From contig NZ_JAAGKM010000015.1 in NCBI RefSeq assembly GCF_019308355.1, positions 1-64,000 on the forward strand: DNA of 64,000 bases, in the 5' to 3' direction. Both the position numbers and the translations under genes were made by a program. Shown in pieces: positions 53,755 to 62,388 of the stretch. Every line of letters starts with the position of its first letter. Position 1 is the stretch's first letter. The stretch comes from Empedobacter falsenii. Its GTDB lineage: Bacteria; Bacteroidota; Bacteroidia; Flavobacteriales; Weeksellaceae. The notes below the pieces were generated by a model. The model saw only the letters and a program-made list of their open reading frames with translations, had not been told where the DNA came from and ran no database searches.

Positions 53755-54396
53755 TTATTTCATTTCTTTCAACTCTTTCATGTTTTGTTGAAGTTTTCTT
53801 AAAAATAAAAAATAAATAATCCCATAATAAACCGTTCCTATAATCACAATAAAAGCAACAGCAGTTATTATTGCAATCCAACCATAAACAGCAGCATTAT
53901 TCACAATTGGCTGTATATCATGAGCGTGTTTTGCCAAATAAATAGATTGGCCTAATTCGTAATAGAATGGGGCAGAAGAAACAATTAAACTTAAAACGGT
54001 GAAAAGAATAAACAAGTTCACCAATCGACGAAATGAAATAATGTTTTTCATCAAATCGACCACAGATTGATTAAGATCTATTTTTTTGAAATAACGATAA
54101 GCCATCACCAAAAATCCAAACGTAATCACAATACTAAAAACCGAAGCGATCTCGTAATTGTTAATTGTTTTTTCTTCGACTAATGTTTTGACTTCGTTAT
54201 TAAAAAAATTTTTTCCTGAAATTAAAACATATAAATTGTAGACAAGAAAAAGGATAAATTCGAAAAAAGTGAATATAAATAACCATTTTATTGTTGTTGA
54301 TGATTTTTTCTTCAACATTTGAAAAATTTGATTTTGATCAAACTTTTCTTCTTCCTTTATGGAACCCCAAATTGATTTTAAGTCATCTAACTCCAT
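53755..54396 (-). CDS. Membrane protein coupled to a sigma factor, putative anti-sigma factor
   Basis: 213 residues with four hydrophobic helices (about 38-58, 82-100, 124-144, 172-197). It starts MELDDLKSIWGSIKEEE, a short amphipathic cytosolic segment common to proteins encoded after ECF sigma factors in Bacteroidota. Such proteins are sometimes labelled beta-carotene monooxygenase, for which there is no motif. Its start overlaps the sigma-factor stop (TAATG), so the two are translationally coupled. The anti-sigma role is inference. Confidence 0.7.
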   Translation of the reverse strand: MELDDLKSIWGSIKEEEKFDQNQIFQMLKKKSSTTIKWLFIFTFFEFILFLVYNLYVLISGKNFFNNEVKTLVEEKTINNYEIASVFSIVITFGFLVMAYRYFKKIDLNQSVVDLMKNIISFRRLVNLFILFTVLSLIVSSAPFYYELGQSIYLAKHAHDIQPIVNNAAVYGWIAIITAVAFIVIIGTVYYGIIYFLFLRKLQQNMKELKEMK

Positions 54397-54896
54397 TATT
54401 GTTCCATTTTAGACATTATTTCTTTTAATTTTATCTTCACTCTGTTCATCTTTACTCGTGCATTTACTTCCGAAATTCCTAAAGTTTCGGCAATGTCTTT
54501 GTAAGGTAAGTCTTCCAAAAATAGCAGTACCAATGCACGTTCTACGTCGTTTAATAATCTAATTGCCGCGTATAAAAGTGTGATACGCTCTTCTAAAAAT
54601 TCGTCTTTGTCGTCTGATTTTAAATTTAAAAATTGAGCTTCATTAAAATCAGTTTCACTCGATTTTGTTTTTTTTCTGATTAATGTAATCGCTGTGTTCA
54701 AGCTAACACGATACATCCATGTACTAAATTTTGAATCTCCTTTGAAGGAATCATAAGAGCGCCATAATTGCAATACAATTTCCTGAAATAAATCGTCATG
54801 AGAATCCTTGTCGTCTGTATATATACGACAAACCTTGTGGATAATTCCCTGATTTTTCTCGACTAATTCGGTAAATATTTTTGCTTTATTATTCAA
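54396..54896 (-). CDS. ECF-type RNA polymerase sigma factor with TTG start
   Basis: A 166-residue protein. Region 2 has DLFQEIVLQLWRSYDSFKGDSKFSTWMYRVSLNTAI; region 4 has LLFLEDLPYKDIAETLGISEVNARVKMNRVKIKLKE. The start is the TTG at 54896: region 2 begins almost at once (FTELVEKNQGIIHKVCR), no in-frame ATG lies upstream, and the next Met is far inside the domain. It is followed by the membrane partner and the metal-receptor genes, which may be in its regulon. Confidence 0.9.
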   Translation of the reverse strand: MNNKAKIFTELVEKNQGIIHKVCRIYTDDKDSHDDLFQEIVLQLWRSYDSFKGDSKFSTWMYRVSLNTAITLIRKKTKSSETDFNEAQFLNLKSDDKDEFLEERITLLYAAIRLLNDVERALVLLFLEDLPYKDIAETLGISEVNARVKMNRVKIKLKEIMSKMEQ

Positions 54897-54956
54897 ACTA
54901 TTATTCTGTTGCTCTTTATTTGTAGTAAAAAAAAGAATAATGTTACAACTAAAAAA

Positions 54957-55031
54957 TAAAAAACCCTCTTATATTACTATAAGAGGATTAACCTAACTAA
55001 CTTAAACCTATGAAAAGTTGTTCTACTTTTC
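54957..55031 (-). ncRNA. Candidate small RNA with own promoter and terminator
   Basis: A minus-strand unit of about 75 bases. It has a promoter (see 55037-55068), a 5' hairpin GAAAAGT/ACTTTTC near the predicted start, and an unpaired AT-rich middle with GTTTAAGTTAGTTAGGTT. It ends with a perfect 9-bp terminator stem CCTCTTATA/TATAAGAGG (54965-54986) and six T. No reading frame of interest runs in that direction. It lies about 60 bases upstream of the sigma-factor gene. No other gene occupies the 324-base gap 54897-55220. Confidence 0.6.
54965..54986 (-). terminator. Terminator of the small RNA
   Basis: CCTCTTATA and TATAAGAGG pair perfectly around TTAC. On the minus strand GTTTTTTATTTTTT follows. 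No protein gene precedes it, which is why the small RNA is proposed. Confidence 0.85.
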
Positions 55032-55036
55032 TACTG

Positions 55037-55068
55037 CAAGTATAGAAATTAAATATTTATTAAGCAAA
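55037..55068 (-). promoter_or_regulatory. Promoter of the small RNA
   Basis: On the minus strand TTTG (plus 55065-55068), a 20-base spacer and TATACTTG (plus 55037-55044), 7 of 8 of the -7 consensus. Confidence 0.6.
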
Positions 55069-55155
55069 AAAAAATTAGAAAATTTGTTAAAATGTCTTAA
55101 TTAACTAAGAATGATTCTAAACTATCTAAATCTGTTAACGAAATGATATAATTCA

Positions 55156-55187
55156 TTGTGATTAGAGCAATGGGATGATTAAATTTG
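55156..55187 (+). promoter_or_regulatory. sdhCAB promoter
   Basis: TTG (55156-55158), a 21-base spacer and TAAATTTG (55180-55187), an exact -7 box, lie 33 bases before the sdhC start. Confidence 0.65.
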
Positions 55188-55220
55188 TGGAAATATCTAA
55201 AAAATTAAACGAATTGCTTT

Positions 55221-55913
55221 ATGGCAAATGAATCATTACTAAAATCGTCGATTGGTAAGAAGTTCGCGATGGCGCTTTCAGCGTTATTTTTGATCGTGTT
55301 CTTGTTACAACATTTCGTGATTAATGCATTATCTGTTATTAATCCGAATGGGTTCAATGAAGTTTCGGCTTTCATGAGTGATAACCCTTTTATCCAATAT
55401 TTAATGCAGCCTATTTTATTAATTGGTGTTGTATACCACTTTGTAATGGGGTTTGTATTAGAAGCGCAAAACAAGAAAGCGCGTGGACCAGTTGCTTACC
55501 AAAAGTATAATGGTGCTGCAAATGCTTCTTGGATGTCAAGAAACATGTTAGTTTCTGGATCTGTAATTTTAATTTTCTTATTATTACACTTGTATGACTT
55601 TTGGGTTCCTACAATTACTGATCACTACATTGCTCCAAATCCTGAGTTTGCTCAAGGAAATTACTTTATGGATCACTTAAACCACGTTTTCACATTAGAA
55701 GGTGCTTTAAGTTTTGTAAGATTAGTAATTTACATTGTTGCATTTGTATTTTTATCATTACACTTACAACATGGATTTGCATCAGCATTCCAATCTATTG
55801 GTGCAAGACACAACAAATACACTCCAGTAATTGTTGCTTTCGGGAAATGGTATTCAATTTTAATTCCAGCAGGTTTCATTATCATCGCTGTTTACCATTT
55901 TTTTGTTAAATAA
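55221..55913 (+). CDS. sdhC: Succinate dehydrogenase cytochrome b558 subunit
   Basis: A 230-residue membrane anchor with five helices, the single-subunit b558 type of Bacteroidota and Bacillus/Wolinella rather than the SdhC/SdhD pair. Histidines suitable for two haems lie in LLQHFVINAL (about 30-39), VVYHFVMGF (about 75-83), LLLHLYDF and LHLQHGFASAF. It begins MANESLLKSSIGKKFAMALSA as is typical. It anchors SdhA/SdhB and passes electrons to menaquinone. It is the first gene of sdhCAB. Confidence 0.95.
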   Translation: MANESLLKSSIGKKFAMALSALFLIVFLLQHFVINALSVINPNGFNEVSAFMSDNPFIQYLMQPILLIGVVYHFVMGFVLEAQNKKARGPVAYQKYNGAANASWMSRNMLVSGSVILIFLLLHLYDFWVPTITDHYIAPNPEFAQGNYFMDHLNHVFTLEGALSFVRLVIYIVAFVFLSLHLQHGFASAFQSIGARHNKYTPVIVAFGKWYSILIPAGFIIIAVYHFFVK

Positions 55914-55930
55914 TTAAATAATATCAAGAA

Positions 55931-57943
55931 ATGAGTATATTAGATTCAAAATCTCCACAAGGAGATATCGCACAACAATGGAGCGAACACAAAGCACACT
56001 TAAACTTAGTGGCTCCAAATAACCGTGATAAAATTGATGTTATTGTTGTAGGTACTGGTTTAGCTGGTGGTTCTGCAGCTGCTACTTTAGCAGAGTTAGG
56101 ATATAAAGTAAAAGCTTTCTGTTATCAAGATTCACCACGTCGTGCGCACTCTATTGCTGCACAAGGGGGGATAAATGCTGCTAAAAATTATAAAGGAGAT
56201 AACGACTCTATCTACCGTTTATTTTACGATACAATCAAAGGTGGTGATTACCGCGCTCGTGAGTCTAACGTTTATCGTTTAGCGGAGGTTTCTGGTAATA
56301 TTATCGACCAATGTGTAATGCAAGGGGTTCCTTTTGCACGTGATTACGGTGGGTTATTAGATAACCGTTCTTTTGGTGGGGTACAAGTATCTCGTACTTT
56401 CTATGCGAAAGGTCAAACAGGACAACAATTATTATTAGGAGCTTATTCAGCAATGAATCAGCAAATCCACTTAGGGCACATCCAAATGTACAACCGTCAC
56501 GAAATGTTAGATATTGTACTTGTAGATGGTAAAGCTCGTGGTATTATCGCTCGTAATTTAATTACAGGTGAAATCGAAAGACATTCTGCTCACGCAGTAG
56601 TTATTGCTACTGGTGGTTACGGAAACGTATATTTCTTATCTTCTAATGCAATGGGTTCTAACGTAACTTCAGCATGGAAAATTCACAAAAAAGGTGCTTA
56701 TTTTGCTAACCCTTGTTATGTACAAATTCACCCAACTTGTATTCCAATCCACGGAACAAATCAATCTAAATTGACTTTAATGTCTGAATCTTTACGTAAC
56801 TCTGGTCGTATCTGGGTTCCTAAAAAGAAAGAAGATGCTGAAGCAATCCGTGCTGGTAAGAAAAAAGCAGTTGATATCAAAGAAGAAGACAGAGATTACT
56901 ACTTAGAAAGACGTTATCCTGCATTTGGTAACTTAGTTCCTCGTGACGTTGCATCTCGTGCTGCAAAAGAGCGTTGTGATGCTGGTTATGGTATTGAAGC
57001 AAATGAAACTGGAGAAGGAGTTTACTTAGATTTTACAGATGAGATCAAGAAAAAAGGTCGTGAAGTTGCTTTCGCAAACGGAGATCAAAATCCATCAGAT
57101 GCTGAAATCGAGAAATTAGGTAAAAAATGGATCGAGGAGAAATATGGTAACTTATTCCAAATGTATTGGAAAATTACAGATGAGAATCCATACGAAAATC
57201 CAATGCGTATCTATCCAGCAATTCACTACACAATGGGTGGTGTTTGGGTTGACTACAACTTACAATCAACAATTCCTGGATGTTTCGTAGTAGGAGAAGC
57301 TAATTTCTCTGATCACGGAGCTAACCGTTTAGGAGCTTCTGCATTAATGCAAGGTTTAGCAGATGGTTATTTCGTATTACCTTATACAATTGCAGATTAT
57401 TTATCAGCAGATATTCGTACAGGTAAAATTCCTACAAATACACCAGAATTTGATGAAGCTGAAAAGGCTGTTAAAGACCAAATTCAACATTTCTTAAGCA
57501 ATAAAGGAACTAAAACTGTAGATAGTTTCCACAAACGTTTAGGAAATATTATGTGGAACAAAGTAGGTATGGCTCGTAATGCTCAAGGTTTAAAAGAAGC
57601 GATTACTGAAATTGCTGCTTTACGTGAAGAATTCTACCGTGATGTAAAAGTTCCTGGTGATGCTAACGAAATGAACACTGAGTTAGAGAAAGCTGGACGT
57701 GTAGCTGACTTCTTAGAATTAGGACAGTTAATGGCGATTGACGCACTTAACCGTAATGAGTCTTGTGGTGGTCACTTCCGTGAGGAGTACCAAACAGAAG
57801 AAGGTGAAGCAATGCGTGATGATGAAAACTATGCTTATGTTGCCGCTTGGGAATATAAAGGTGATGATATCAACACTGAGGTTTTACACAAAGAGGAATT
57901 AAATTACAAATATATCGAGCTTAAAACTCGTAGTTATAAATAA
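55931..57943 (+). CDS. sdhA: Succinate dehydrogenase/fumarate reductase flavoprotein subunit
   Basis: A 670-residue flavoprotein with the FAD fold [21 protein letters not shown] (about 37-57) and the FAD-linking histidine in [15 protein letters not shown] (about 75-89). HTTIP-type substrate residues are around [10 protein letters not shown] and the catalytic Arg region [19 protein letters not shown] and [22 protein letters not shown] are intact. It is followed by sdhB after 60 bases. Confidence 0.97.
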   Translation: MSILDSKSPQGDIAQQWSEHKAHLNLVAPNNRDKIDVIVVGTGLAGGSAAATLAELGYKVKAFCYQDSPRRAHSIAAQGGINAAKNYKGDNDSIYRLFYDTIKGGDYRARESNVYRLAEVSGNIIDQCVMQGVPFARDYGGLLDNRSFGGVQVSRTFYAKGQTGQQLLLGAYSAMNQQIHLGHIQMYNRHEMLDIVLVDGKARGIIARNLITGEIERHSAHAVVIATGGYGNVYFLSSNAMGSNVTSAWKIHKKGAYFANPCYVQIHPTCIPIHGTNQSKLTLMSESLRNSGRIWVPKKKEDAEAIRAGKKKAVDIKEEDRDYYLERRYPAFGNLVPRDVASRAAKERCDAGYGIEANETGEGVYLDFTDEIKKKGREVAFANGDQNPSDAEIEKLGKKWIEEKYGNLFQMYWKITDENPYENPMRIYPAIHYTMGGVWVDYNLQSTIPGCFVVGEANFSDHGANRLGASALMQGLADGYFVLPYTIADYLSADIRTGKIPTNTPEFDEAEKAVKDQIQHFLSNKGTKTVDSFHKRLGNIMWNKVGMARNAQGLKEAITEIAALREEFYRDVKVPGDANEMNTELEKAGRVADFLELGQLMAIDALNRNESCGGHFREEYQTEEGEAMRDDENYAYVAAWEYKGDDINTEVLHKEELNYKYIELKTRSYK

Positions 57944-58003
57944 TAAAATCATTTTGCTTGATAACAAACCTTCAAGCAAAATGTCAAAATATCATATAGA
58001 ATT

Positions 58004-58774
58004 ATGGCATCATCAAAAACAATCAGCATCACGCTGAAAATTTGGCGTCAAAAAAACGCTAATGCTCAAGGAAAAATGGAAACATATTCCTTAAAAGATG
58101 TTTCTACTGATTCTTCTTTCTTAGAAATGCTTGATTTATTAAACGAGCAATTAATAGAGGAAGGAAAAGAGCCAGTTGCATTCGACCACGACTGTCGTGA
58201 AGGTATTTGTGGTATGTGTTCTTTATTCATCAATGGAGAAGCGCACGGACCAGATAGAGGTGTTACAACTTGTCAATTACATATGCGTATGTTCAAAGAT
58301 GGTGAAACGATTTACATCGAACCATGGAGATCTGCTGCATTCCCAGTAATCAAAGATTTAATTGTAGACCGTTCATCTTTCGACCGTATCCAACAAGCTG
58401 GTGGTTACATCTCTGTAAATACATCAGGACGTACAGTAGATGCAAACAATATTCCAGTAAACAAAATGCATGCAGATGAAGCGTTCGACGCTGCAACATG
58501 TATTGGTTGTGGAGCTTGTGTTGCAACTTGTAAAAATGGATCTGCAATGTTATTCGTAGGAGCTAAAGTTTCTCAATTCGCATTGTTACCACAAGGACAA
58601 GTAGAAGCTGCTCGTCGTGCTCAAAAAATGGTTGCACAAATGGATTTAGAAGGTTTTGGTAACTGTACAAATACAGGAGCTTGTGAAATCGAATGTCCAA
58701 AAGGAATTTCTTTAGATAACATTGCACGTATGAACCGTGAGTATTTATCTGCAAAAATTGTATCACAAGAATAA
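58004..58774 (+). CDS. sdhB: Succinate dehydrogenase iron-sulfur subunit
   Basis: 256 residues. The [2Fe-2S] cluster motif CREGICGMC is in the first half (about 64-72), with the fourth Cys in TTCQLH. The [4Fe-4S] [11 protein letters not shown] (about 166-176) and the [3Fe-4S] [11 protein letters not shown] (about 222-232) follow. All ligands are present. It is the last gene of sdhCAB. Confidence 0.97.
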   Translation: MASSKTISITLKIWRQKNANAQGKMETYSLKDVSTDSSFLEMLDLLNEQLIEEGKEPVAFDHDCREGICGMCSLFINGEAHGPDRGVTTCQLHMRMFKDGETIYIEPWRSAAFPVIKDLIVDRSSFDRIQQAGGYISVNTSGRTVDANNIPVNKMHADEAFDAATCIGCGACVATCKNGSAMLFVGAKVSQFALLPQGQVEAARRAQKMVAQMDLEGFGNCTNTGACEIECPKGISLDNIARMNREYLSAKIVSQE

Positions 58775-58794
58775 TAACATTCTGATATATATTA

Positions 58795-58825
58795 AAAGAG
58801 CGACATGTTTGTCGCTCTTTTTTTG
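58795..58825 (+). terminator. sdhCAB terminator
   Basis: AAAGAGCGAC (58795-58804) and GTCGCTCTTT (58811-58820) pair perfectly around ATGTTT and are followed by T residues. Confidence 0.93.
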
Positions 58826-58841
58826 TTATAATAATTGCAAA

Positions 58842-58925
58842 AAAAAAGGATTTCAATCTCTTGAAATCCTTCCCAATGTCAAATTCTTTCTTCTGAATAA
58901 GTCCATTGTAACTTGTTCTTTTTAA
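58842..58925 (-). ncRNA. Candidate small RNA unit 1 of a related pair
   Basis: A terminator-like hairpin AAGGATTTCAA/TTGAAATCCTT (58846-58871) is followed on the minus strand by nine T. Just 5' of it in that direction lies a second stem: CAATG (58874-58878) with CATTG (about 58904-58908), plus inner ATTC/GAAT. No protein gene precedes it. The same hairpin with its flanking TCCC recurs at 59066. I found no good promoter, so the 5' end is unknown. Confidence 0.45.
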
Positions 58926-58990
58926 ATGATTATAAAAAAGAATTTTTATAAATAGAACAAATATCTATTGTAAATAATAAATGAAATGTA

Positions 58991-59002
58991 CTCATATATG
59001 AG
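58991..59002. repeat. Perfect 12-bp palindrome in the non-coding region
   Basis: CTCATATATGAG is its own reverse complement and lies between the two hairpin units. It may be a regulator site for unit 1 or chance in AT-rich sequence. Confidence 0.3.
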
Positions 59003-59063
59003 AGACTATTAATCCTATGCAATAACTATGAGCAAAATCGATTTAAAAAGAACGTCTAGGGAA

Positions 59064-59166
59064 AAAAGGATTTCAATTTCTTGAAATCCTTCCCGAAATT
59101 TTTGATAATGATTTGAATTAATTTTCACCTTATTATGAAAATTCTCTGTCGGCTTAAAAATTTCGT
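59064..59166 (-). ncRNA. Candidate small RNA unit 2 of a related pair
   Basis: The hairpin AAGGATTTCAA/TTGAAATCCTT (59066-59091) is followed by six T on the minus strand and is nearly identical to unit 1. 5' of it a 10-bp stem CGAAATTTTT (59094-59103) with AAAAATTTCG (59156-59165) encloses an inner ATTTTC/GAAAAT hairpin. The transcript would be about 105 bases and almost fully structured. A TTTG about 20 bases before TAGTTGTT is a weak promoter candidate upstream. The rest of the gap to 59349 shows nothing else. Confidence 0.5.
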
Positions 59167-59349
59167 TATTTTGTGGAAAAACAACTATTAATTTTAATGT
59201 TCTGTTTCAAAACAACTAAAGTATTTTGAAGTCCTGAACGAATAATTATTAATTCCTTGATGTAAAATTAATGACAAAAATCATGTTTTGCAAATTATTT
59301 CAGATTAATTTTAAAAGTTTAACACATCAATAAATCTATTTAGAAATAA

Positions 59350-59378
59350 AAAATCCAGCACATTATGTGCTGGATTTT
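59350..59378. terminator. htpG terminator
   Basis: AAAATCCAGCACA (59350-59362) and TGTGCTGGATTTT (59366-59378) form a perfect stem closed by TTA, with six T on the minus strand, 34 bases past the htpG stop. Confidence 0.93.
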
Positions 59379-59412
59379 AAGTTTAAGATTACTAAAATAT
59401 AGTGTTCTGAGA

Positions 59413-61290
59413 TTATTTAATGTTCTTAAAACTTCTATTGATAAAATTTGTTAATTCTTTACCTTTTAACAAACCTTGCGATAATTTTGCTAGATCTAAT
59501 GCTTGATTAATCAACGCTTCTTTTTCTTCTTTCGAATCTTTAGCTAAAATTTCTGTTGCTAAATCCGAGTTTGCATTCACAACAACATTATACATTTCAG
59601 GGAAATTACCCATTCCAAACATCCCAGCTCCGCCAGAAGCTTGCATATCTTTCATACGACGCATAAATTCTGATTGCGTAATGATGAAAGGTGCATCTGT
59701 TCCAGATAAATCTTCTAATTGAATTGTATATGATTTATTGTTGATTGATTCTGTGATTTCAGTTTTCAATTTTTCTTTATCATCATCAGATAATTTGGAA
59801 ATTTTAACTTCATCTTTTTCAATCAAATTATTGATATGATCCGCATCAACACGAACAAATGTTACATTTTCTTTTGTAGATTCTAACTTCTGAATCAAGT
59901 GAGAAGAAATAGGAGAATCTAATAAAATTACTTCGTAACCTTTTTCTTTCGCAATTTGTATGTATTGATCTTGTCCATCAACATCAGACGCATAAAGAAT
60001 TACTAATTTTCCGTCTTTGTTGGTTTGATTGTCTTTAATCGCAGTATTTAATTCATCCCAAGTAAAATATTTACCATCAACTGTTGGATACAATGCAAAT
60101 TTGTCAGATTTTTCGAAGAATTTATCTTCCGAAATCATTCCATATTCAATTACAACTTTAATATCGTTCCATTTTTGCTCGTAATCTTCACGATTTTGAT
60201 TCATTAATGAAGACATTTTATCCGCCACTTTTTTCGTAATATGTGCCGAAATTTTCTTCACAGCTCCATCAGCTTGTAAGTATGAACGCGAAACATTCAA
60301 TGGAATATCTGGAGAATCTATCACACCACGTAATAACATCAAGAAATCAGGAACAATTCCTTTCACTTCGTCTGTTACAAATACTTGATTTTGGTATAAT
60401 TGAATACGATCTTTATCAATATTGATGTTGTTTCCTAATTTTGGGAAGAATAAAATTCCAGTCAAATTAAATGGATAATCAACATTTAAGTGAATATGGA
60501 ATAAAGGTTCTTCGAATTGCATTGGATACAATTCTCTGTAGAAATTTTGATAATCTTCGTCAGACAATTCTGATGGCGCTTTTGTCCAAGCCGGATTTGT
60601 ATTATTGATAATATCATCAACTTCGATTTCCTCTGGTTTAGCATCTTCAGCAGCACCTTCTGGTAAAGGAAGTGTTTCTTTTTTCGTTCCAAATTTGATC
60701 GGAATTGGCATGAATTTATTGTACTTAGTCAATAATTCACGGATTTTCCATTCTTCTAAAAACTCTTTCGAATCTTCAGCAATATGTAAAATAATTTCAG
60801 TTCCACGTTCAGTTTTATCAGAATTTTCTAAGGTAAATTCAGGAGAACCATCACATGTCCAATGAACTGCTGGCTCGTCTTTGTATGATTTTGTAATGAT
60901 TTCTACTTTATCCGCAACCATAAATGCAGAATAAAAACCTAAACCAAAATGTCCGATAATTCCGTCTGCATCTTGGTGTTGATTAATAAATTCTTCTGCA
61001 CCAGAAAAAGCAACTTGATTGATGTATTTTTCAACTTCATCAGCTGTCATTCCCAAACCTTGGTCAATAATATGTAAAGTATTATCGTCTTTATTGATTT
61101 TTACTTCAATTTTTGGATTTCCGTATTCTACTTTTGCATCACCAATACTTGTTAAATGCTTTAATTTCAGGGTTGCGTCAGAAGCATTCGAAATCAACTC
61201 ACGCAAAAAGATTTCGTGATCGCTGTATAAAAACTTCTTAATTAATGGAAAGATATTCTCTACCGAAACATTAATATTTCCTTTATTCAT
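59413..61290 (-). CDS. htpG: Chaperone HtpG (bacterial Hsp90)
   Basis: A 625-residue ATP-dependent chaperone. The GHKL ATPase domain has LRELISNASDATLK (about 29-42), IIDQGLGMT and GHFGLGFYSAFMVADKV. The middle domain has FFPKLGNNINIDKDRIQLYQNQVF and the catalytic-Arg loop SRSYLQ. The C-terminal dimer domain is present. The C-terminus lacks the eukaryotic MEEVD, as expected. It is a single-gene unit. An inverted repeat AAATTTCA-N14-TGAAATTT (61368-61397) lies upstream and may be regulatory. Confidence 0.97.
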   Translation of the reverse strand: MNKGNINVSVENIFPLIKKFLYSDHEIFLRELISNASDATLKLKHLTSIGDAKVEYGNPKIEVKINKDDNTLHIIDQGLGMTADEVEKYINQVAFSGAEEFINQHQDADGIIGHFGLGFYSAFMVADKVEIITKSYKDEPAVHWTCDGSPEFTLENSDKTERGTEIILHIAEDSKEFLEEWKIRELLTKYNKFMPIPIKFGTKKETLPLPEGAAEDAKPEEIEVDDIINNTNPAWTKAPSELSDEDYQNFYRELYPMQFEEPLFHIHLNVDYPFNLTGILFFPKLGNNINIDKDRIQLYQNQVFVTDEVKGIVPDFLMLLRGVIDSPDIPLNVSRSYLQADGAVKKISAHITKKVADKMSSLMNQNREDYEQKWNDIKVVIEYGMISEDKFFEKSDKFALYPTVDGKYFTWDELNTAIKDNQTNKDGKLVILYASDVDGQDQYIQIAKEKGYEVILLDSPISSHLIQKLESTKENVTFVRVDADHINNLIEKDEVKISKLSDDDKEKLKTEITESINNKSYTIQLEDLSGTDAPFIITQSEFMRRMKDMQASGGAGMFGMGNFPEMYNVVVNANSDLATEILAKDSKEEKEALINQALDLAKLSQGLLKGKELTNFINRSFKNIK

Positions 61291-61367
61291 CGTTATTGTA
61301 TTTTTATTATTTAATAATTAGTTTTTCTTGTAAATAGTCTAAATCATAAGATTTATTGACGAATTCT

Positions 61368-61397
61368 AAATTTCAAAAGATATTCCAAATGAAATTT
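61368..61397. promoter_or_regulatory. Inverted repeat between htpG and the DUF72 gene
   Basis: AAATTTCA (61368-61375) and TGAAATTT (61390-61397) are perfect 8-bp arms separated by 14 bases. They overlap a TATCTTTTG stretch on the minus strand that resembles a -7 box for htpG. It could be a stress-regulator site; in AT-rich DNA a chance repeat of this size is possible. Confidence 0.35.
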
Positions 61398-61470
61398 TTC
61401 TGACATTTTGTCGTAAAATAGATCATGAGAACTGCTTATAATTGCTTAATTTTCGTTCAAATTTAGAAAG

Positions 61471-62352
61471 ATGAAATTCGGAAAAGTAGAAAACCCAGAA
61501 TTGGTTGATTTTACATTGCCAAAAACGCCAAAAGAAACGATTGATTTGTTGAATAAAGTTGATAAATCAGATAATTTCGAAGTATATGTAGGCTGTGCAA
61601 AATGGAATAAGCAAGATTTGAAGAATTTTTATCCGCCTAAAACAAAAGATGAATTGAGTTATTATTCAACGCAATTTAATAGTATCGAGTTAAATGCGAC
61701 ATATTATCGTTCGCCAAGTAAAGAAAATGTCGAAACTTGGGTAAATAAAACTCCAAAAGATTTTAAATTTTTCCCGAAAATTCCACAAAGTATTAGTCAT
61801 TATGGACGATTGCAAAATGTGACAGATAAATTGAATCAATATTTGGATGCAGTTGCGTTATTTGAAGAAAAATTAGGAATGATTTTCTTACAAATGCACG
61901 AAAATTTTGCTCCAAAAGATTTTGAAAAATTAGAAAATTTCATTCAAAATTTTCCGAAAGGTTATCCGTTAGCTGTAGAACTTCGTCATGAAGATTGGTT
62001 TTCGAATGAAGAAAACTTTAATCAATTAGTTTCGTTATTAGAAAAGCATAACATTTCGAATATTATTGTAGATACAGCGGGTAGGAGAGATATGGTGCAT
62101 ATGCGATTGACTTCGAATGAAGCTTTTGTGCGTTTTGTTGGAGCAAATATTCCATCTGATTACGAGCGTTTGGATGAATGGATTGAAACAATTAAACTTT
62201 GGAAAGCAGAAGGTTTGCAGAAATTGTATTTCTTTATTCATCAAAATTTAGAGTTAGAATCGCCAATGTTAGCCAAATATTTTATTAAGAAATTAAACAA
62301 TGATTTAGATTTAGATATTCGTGGTCCACAAGATGAATTGACGTTGTTTTAG
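61471..62352 (+). CDS. DUF72 family protein
   Basis: A 293-residue TIM-barrel-like protein of the DUF72/YecE family. YVGCAKWNKQDLKNFYPP near the start (about 38-55), the conserved FNSIELNATYYRSPSKE (about 69-85) and FKFFPKIPQSISH follow, and AVELRHEDW is in the second half. The function of the family is unknown; an enzymatic role has been proposed from the fold. It is divergent from htpG with a 180-base gap. Confidence 0.9.
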   Translation: MKFGKVENPELVDFTLPKTPKETIDLLNKVDKSDNFEVYVGCAKWNKQDLKNFYPPKTKDELSYYSTQFNSIELNATYYRSPSKENVETWVNKTPKDFKFFPKIPQSISHYGRLQNVTDKLNQYLDAVALFEEKLGMIFLQMHENFAPKDFEKLENFIQNFPKGYPLAVELRHEDWFSNEENFNQLVSLLEKHNISNIIVDTAGRRDMVHMRLTSNEAFVRFVGANIPSDYERLDEWIETIKLWKAEGLQKLYFFIHQNLELESPMLAKYFIKKLNNDLDLDIRGPQDELTLF

Positions 62353-62388
62353 ACGTTTAAGATTATTAGAAATTATTTTAAAAACTAT

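Noticed and set aside
53755-54396. Beta-carotene 15,15'-monooxygenase label for the membrane protein
   Set aside because: No oxygenase motif or iron-ligand histidines; coupling to a sigma factor fits a membrane partner better.
55001-55050. 11-codon plus-strand frame (MKSCSTFLLQV) opposite the small RNA
   Set aside because: No plus-strand promoter and no downstream gene to regulate; the minus-strand promoter and terminator explain the sequence better.
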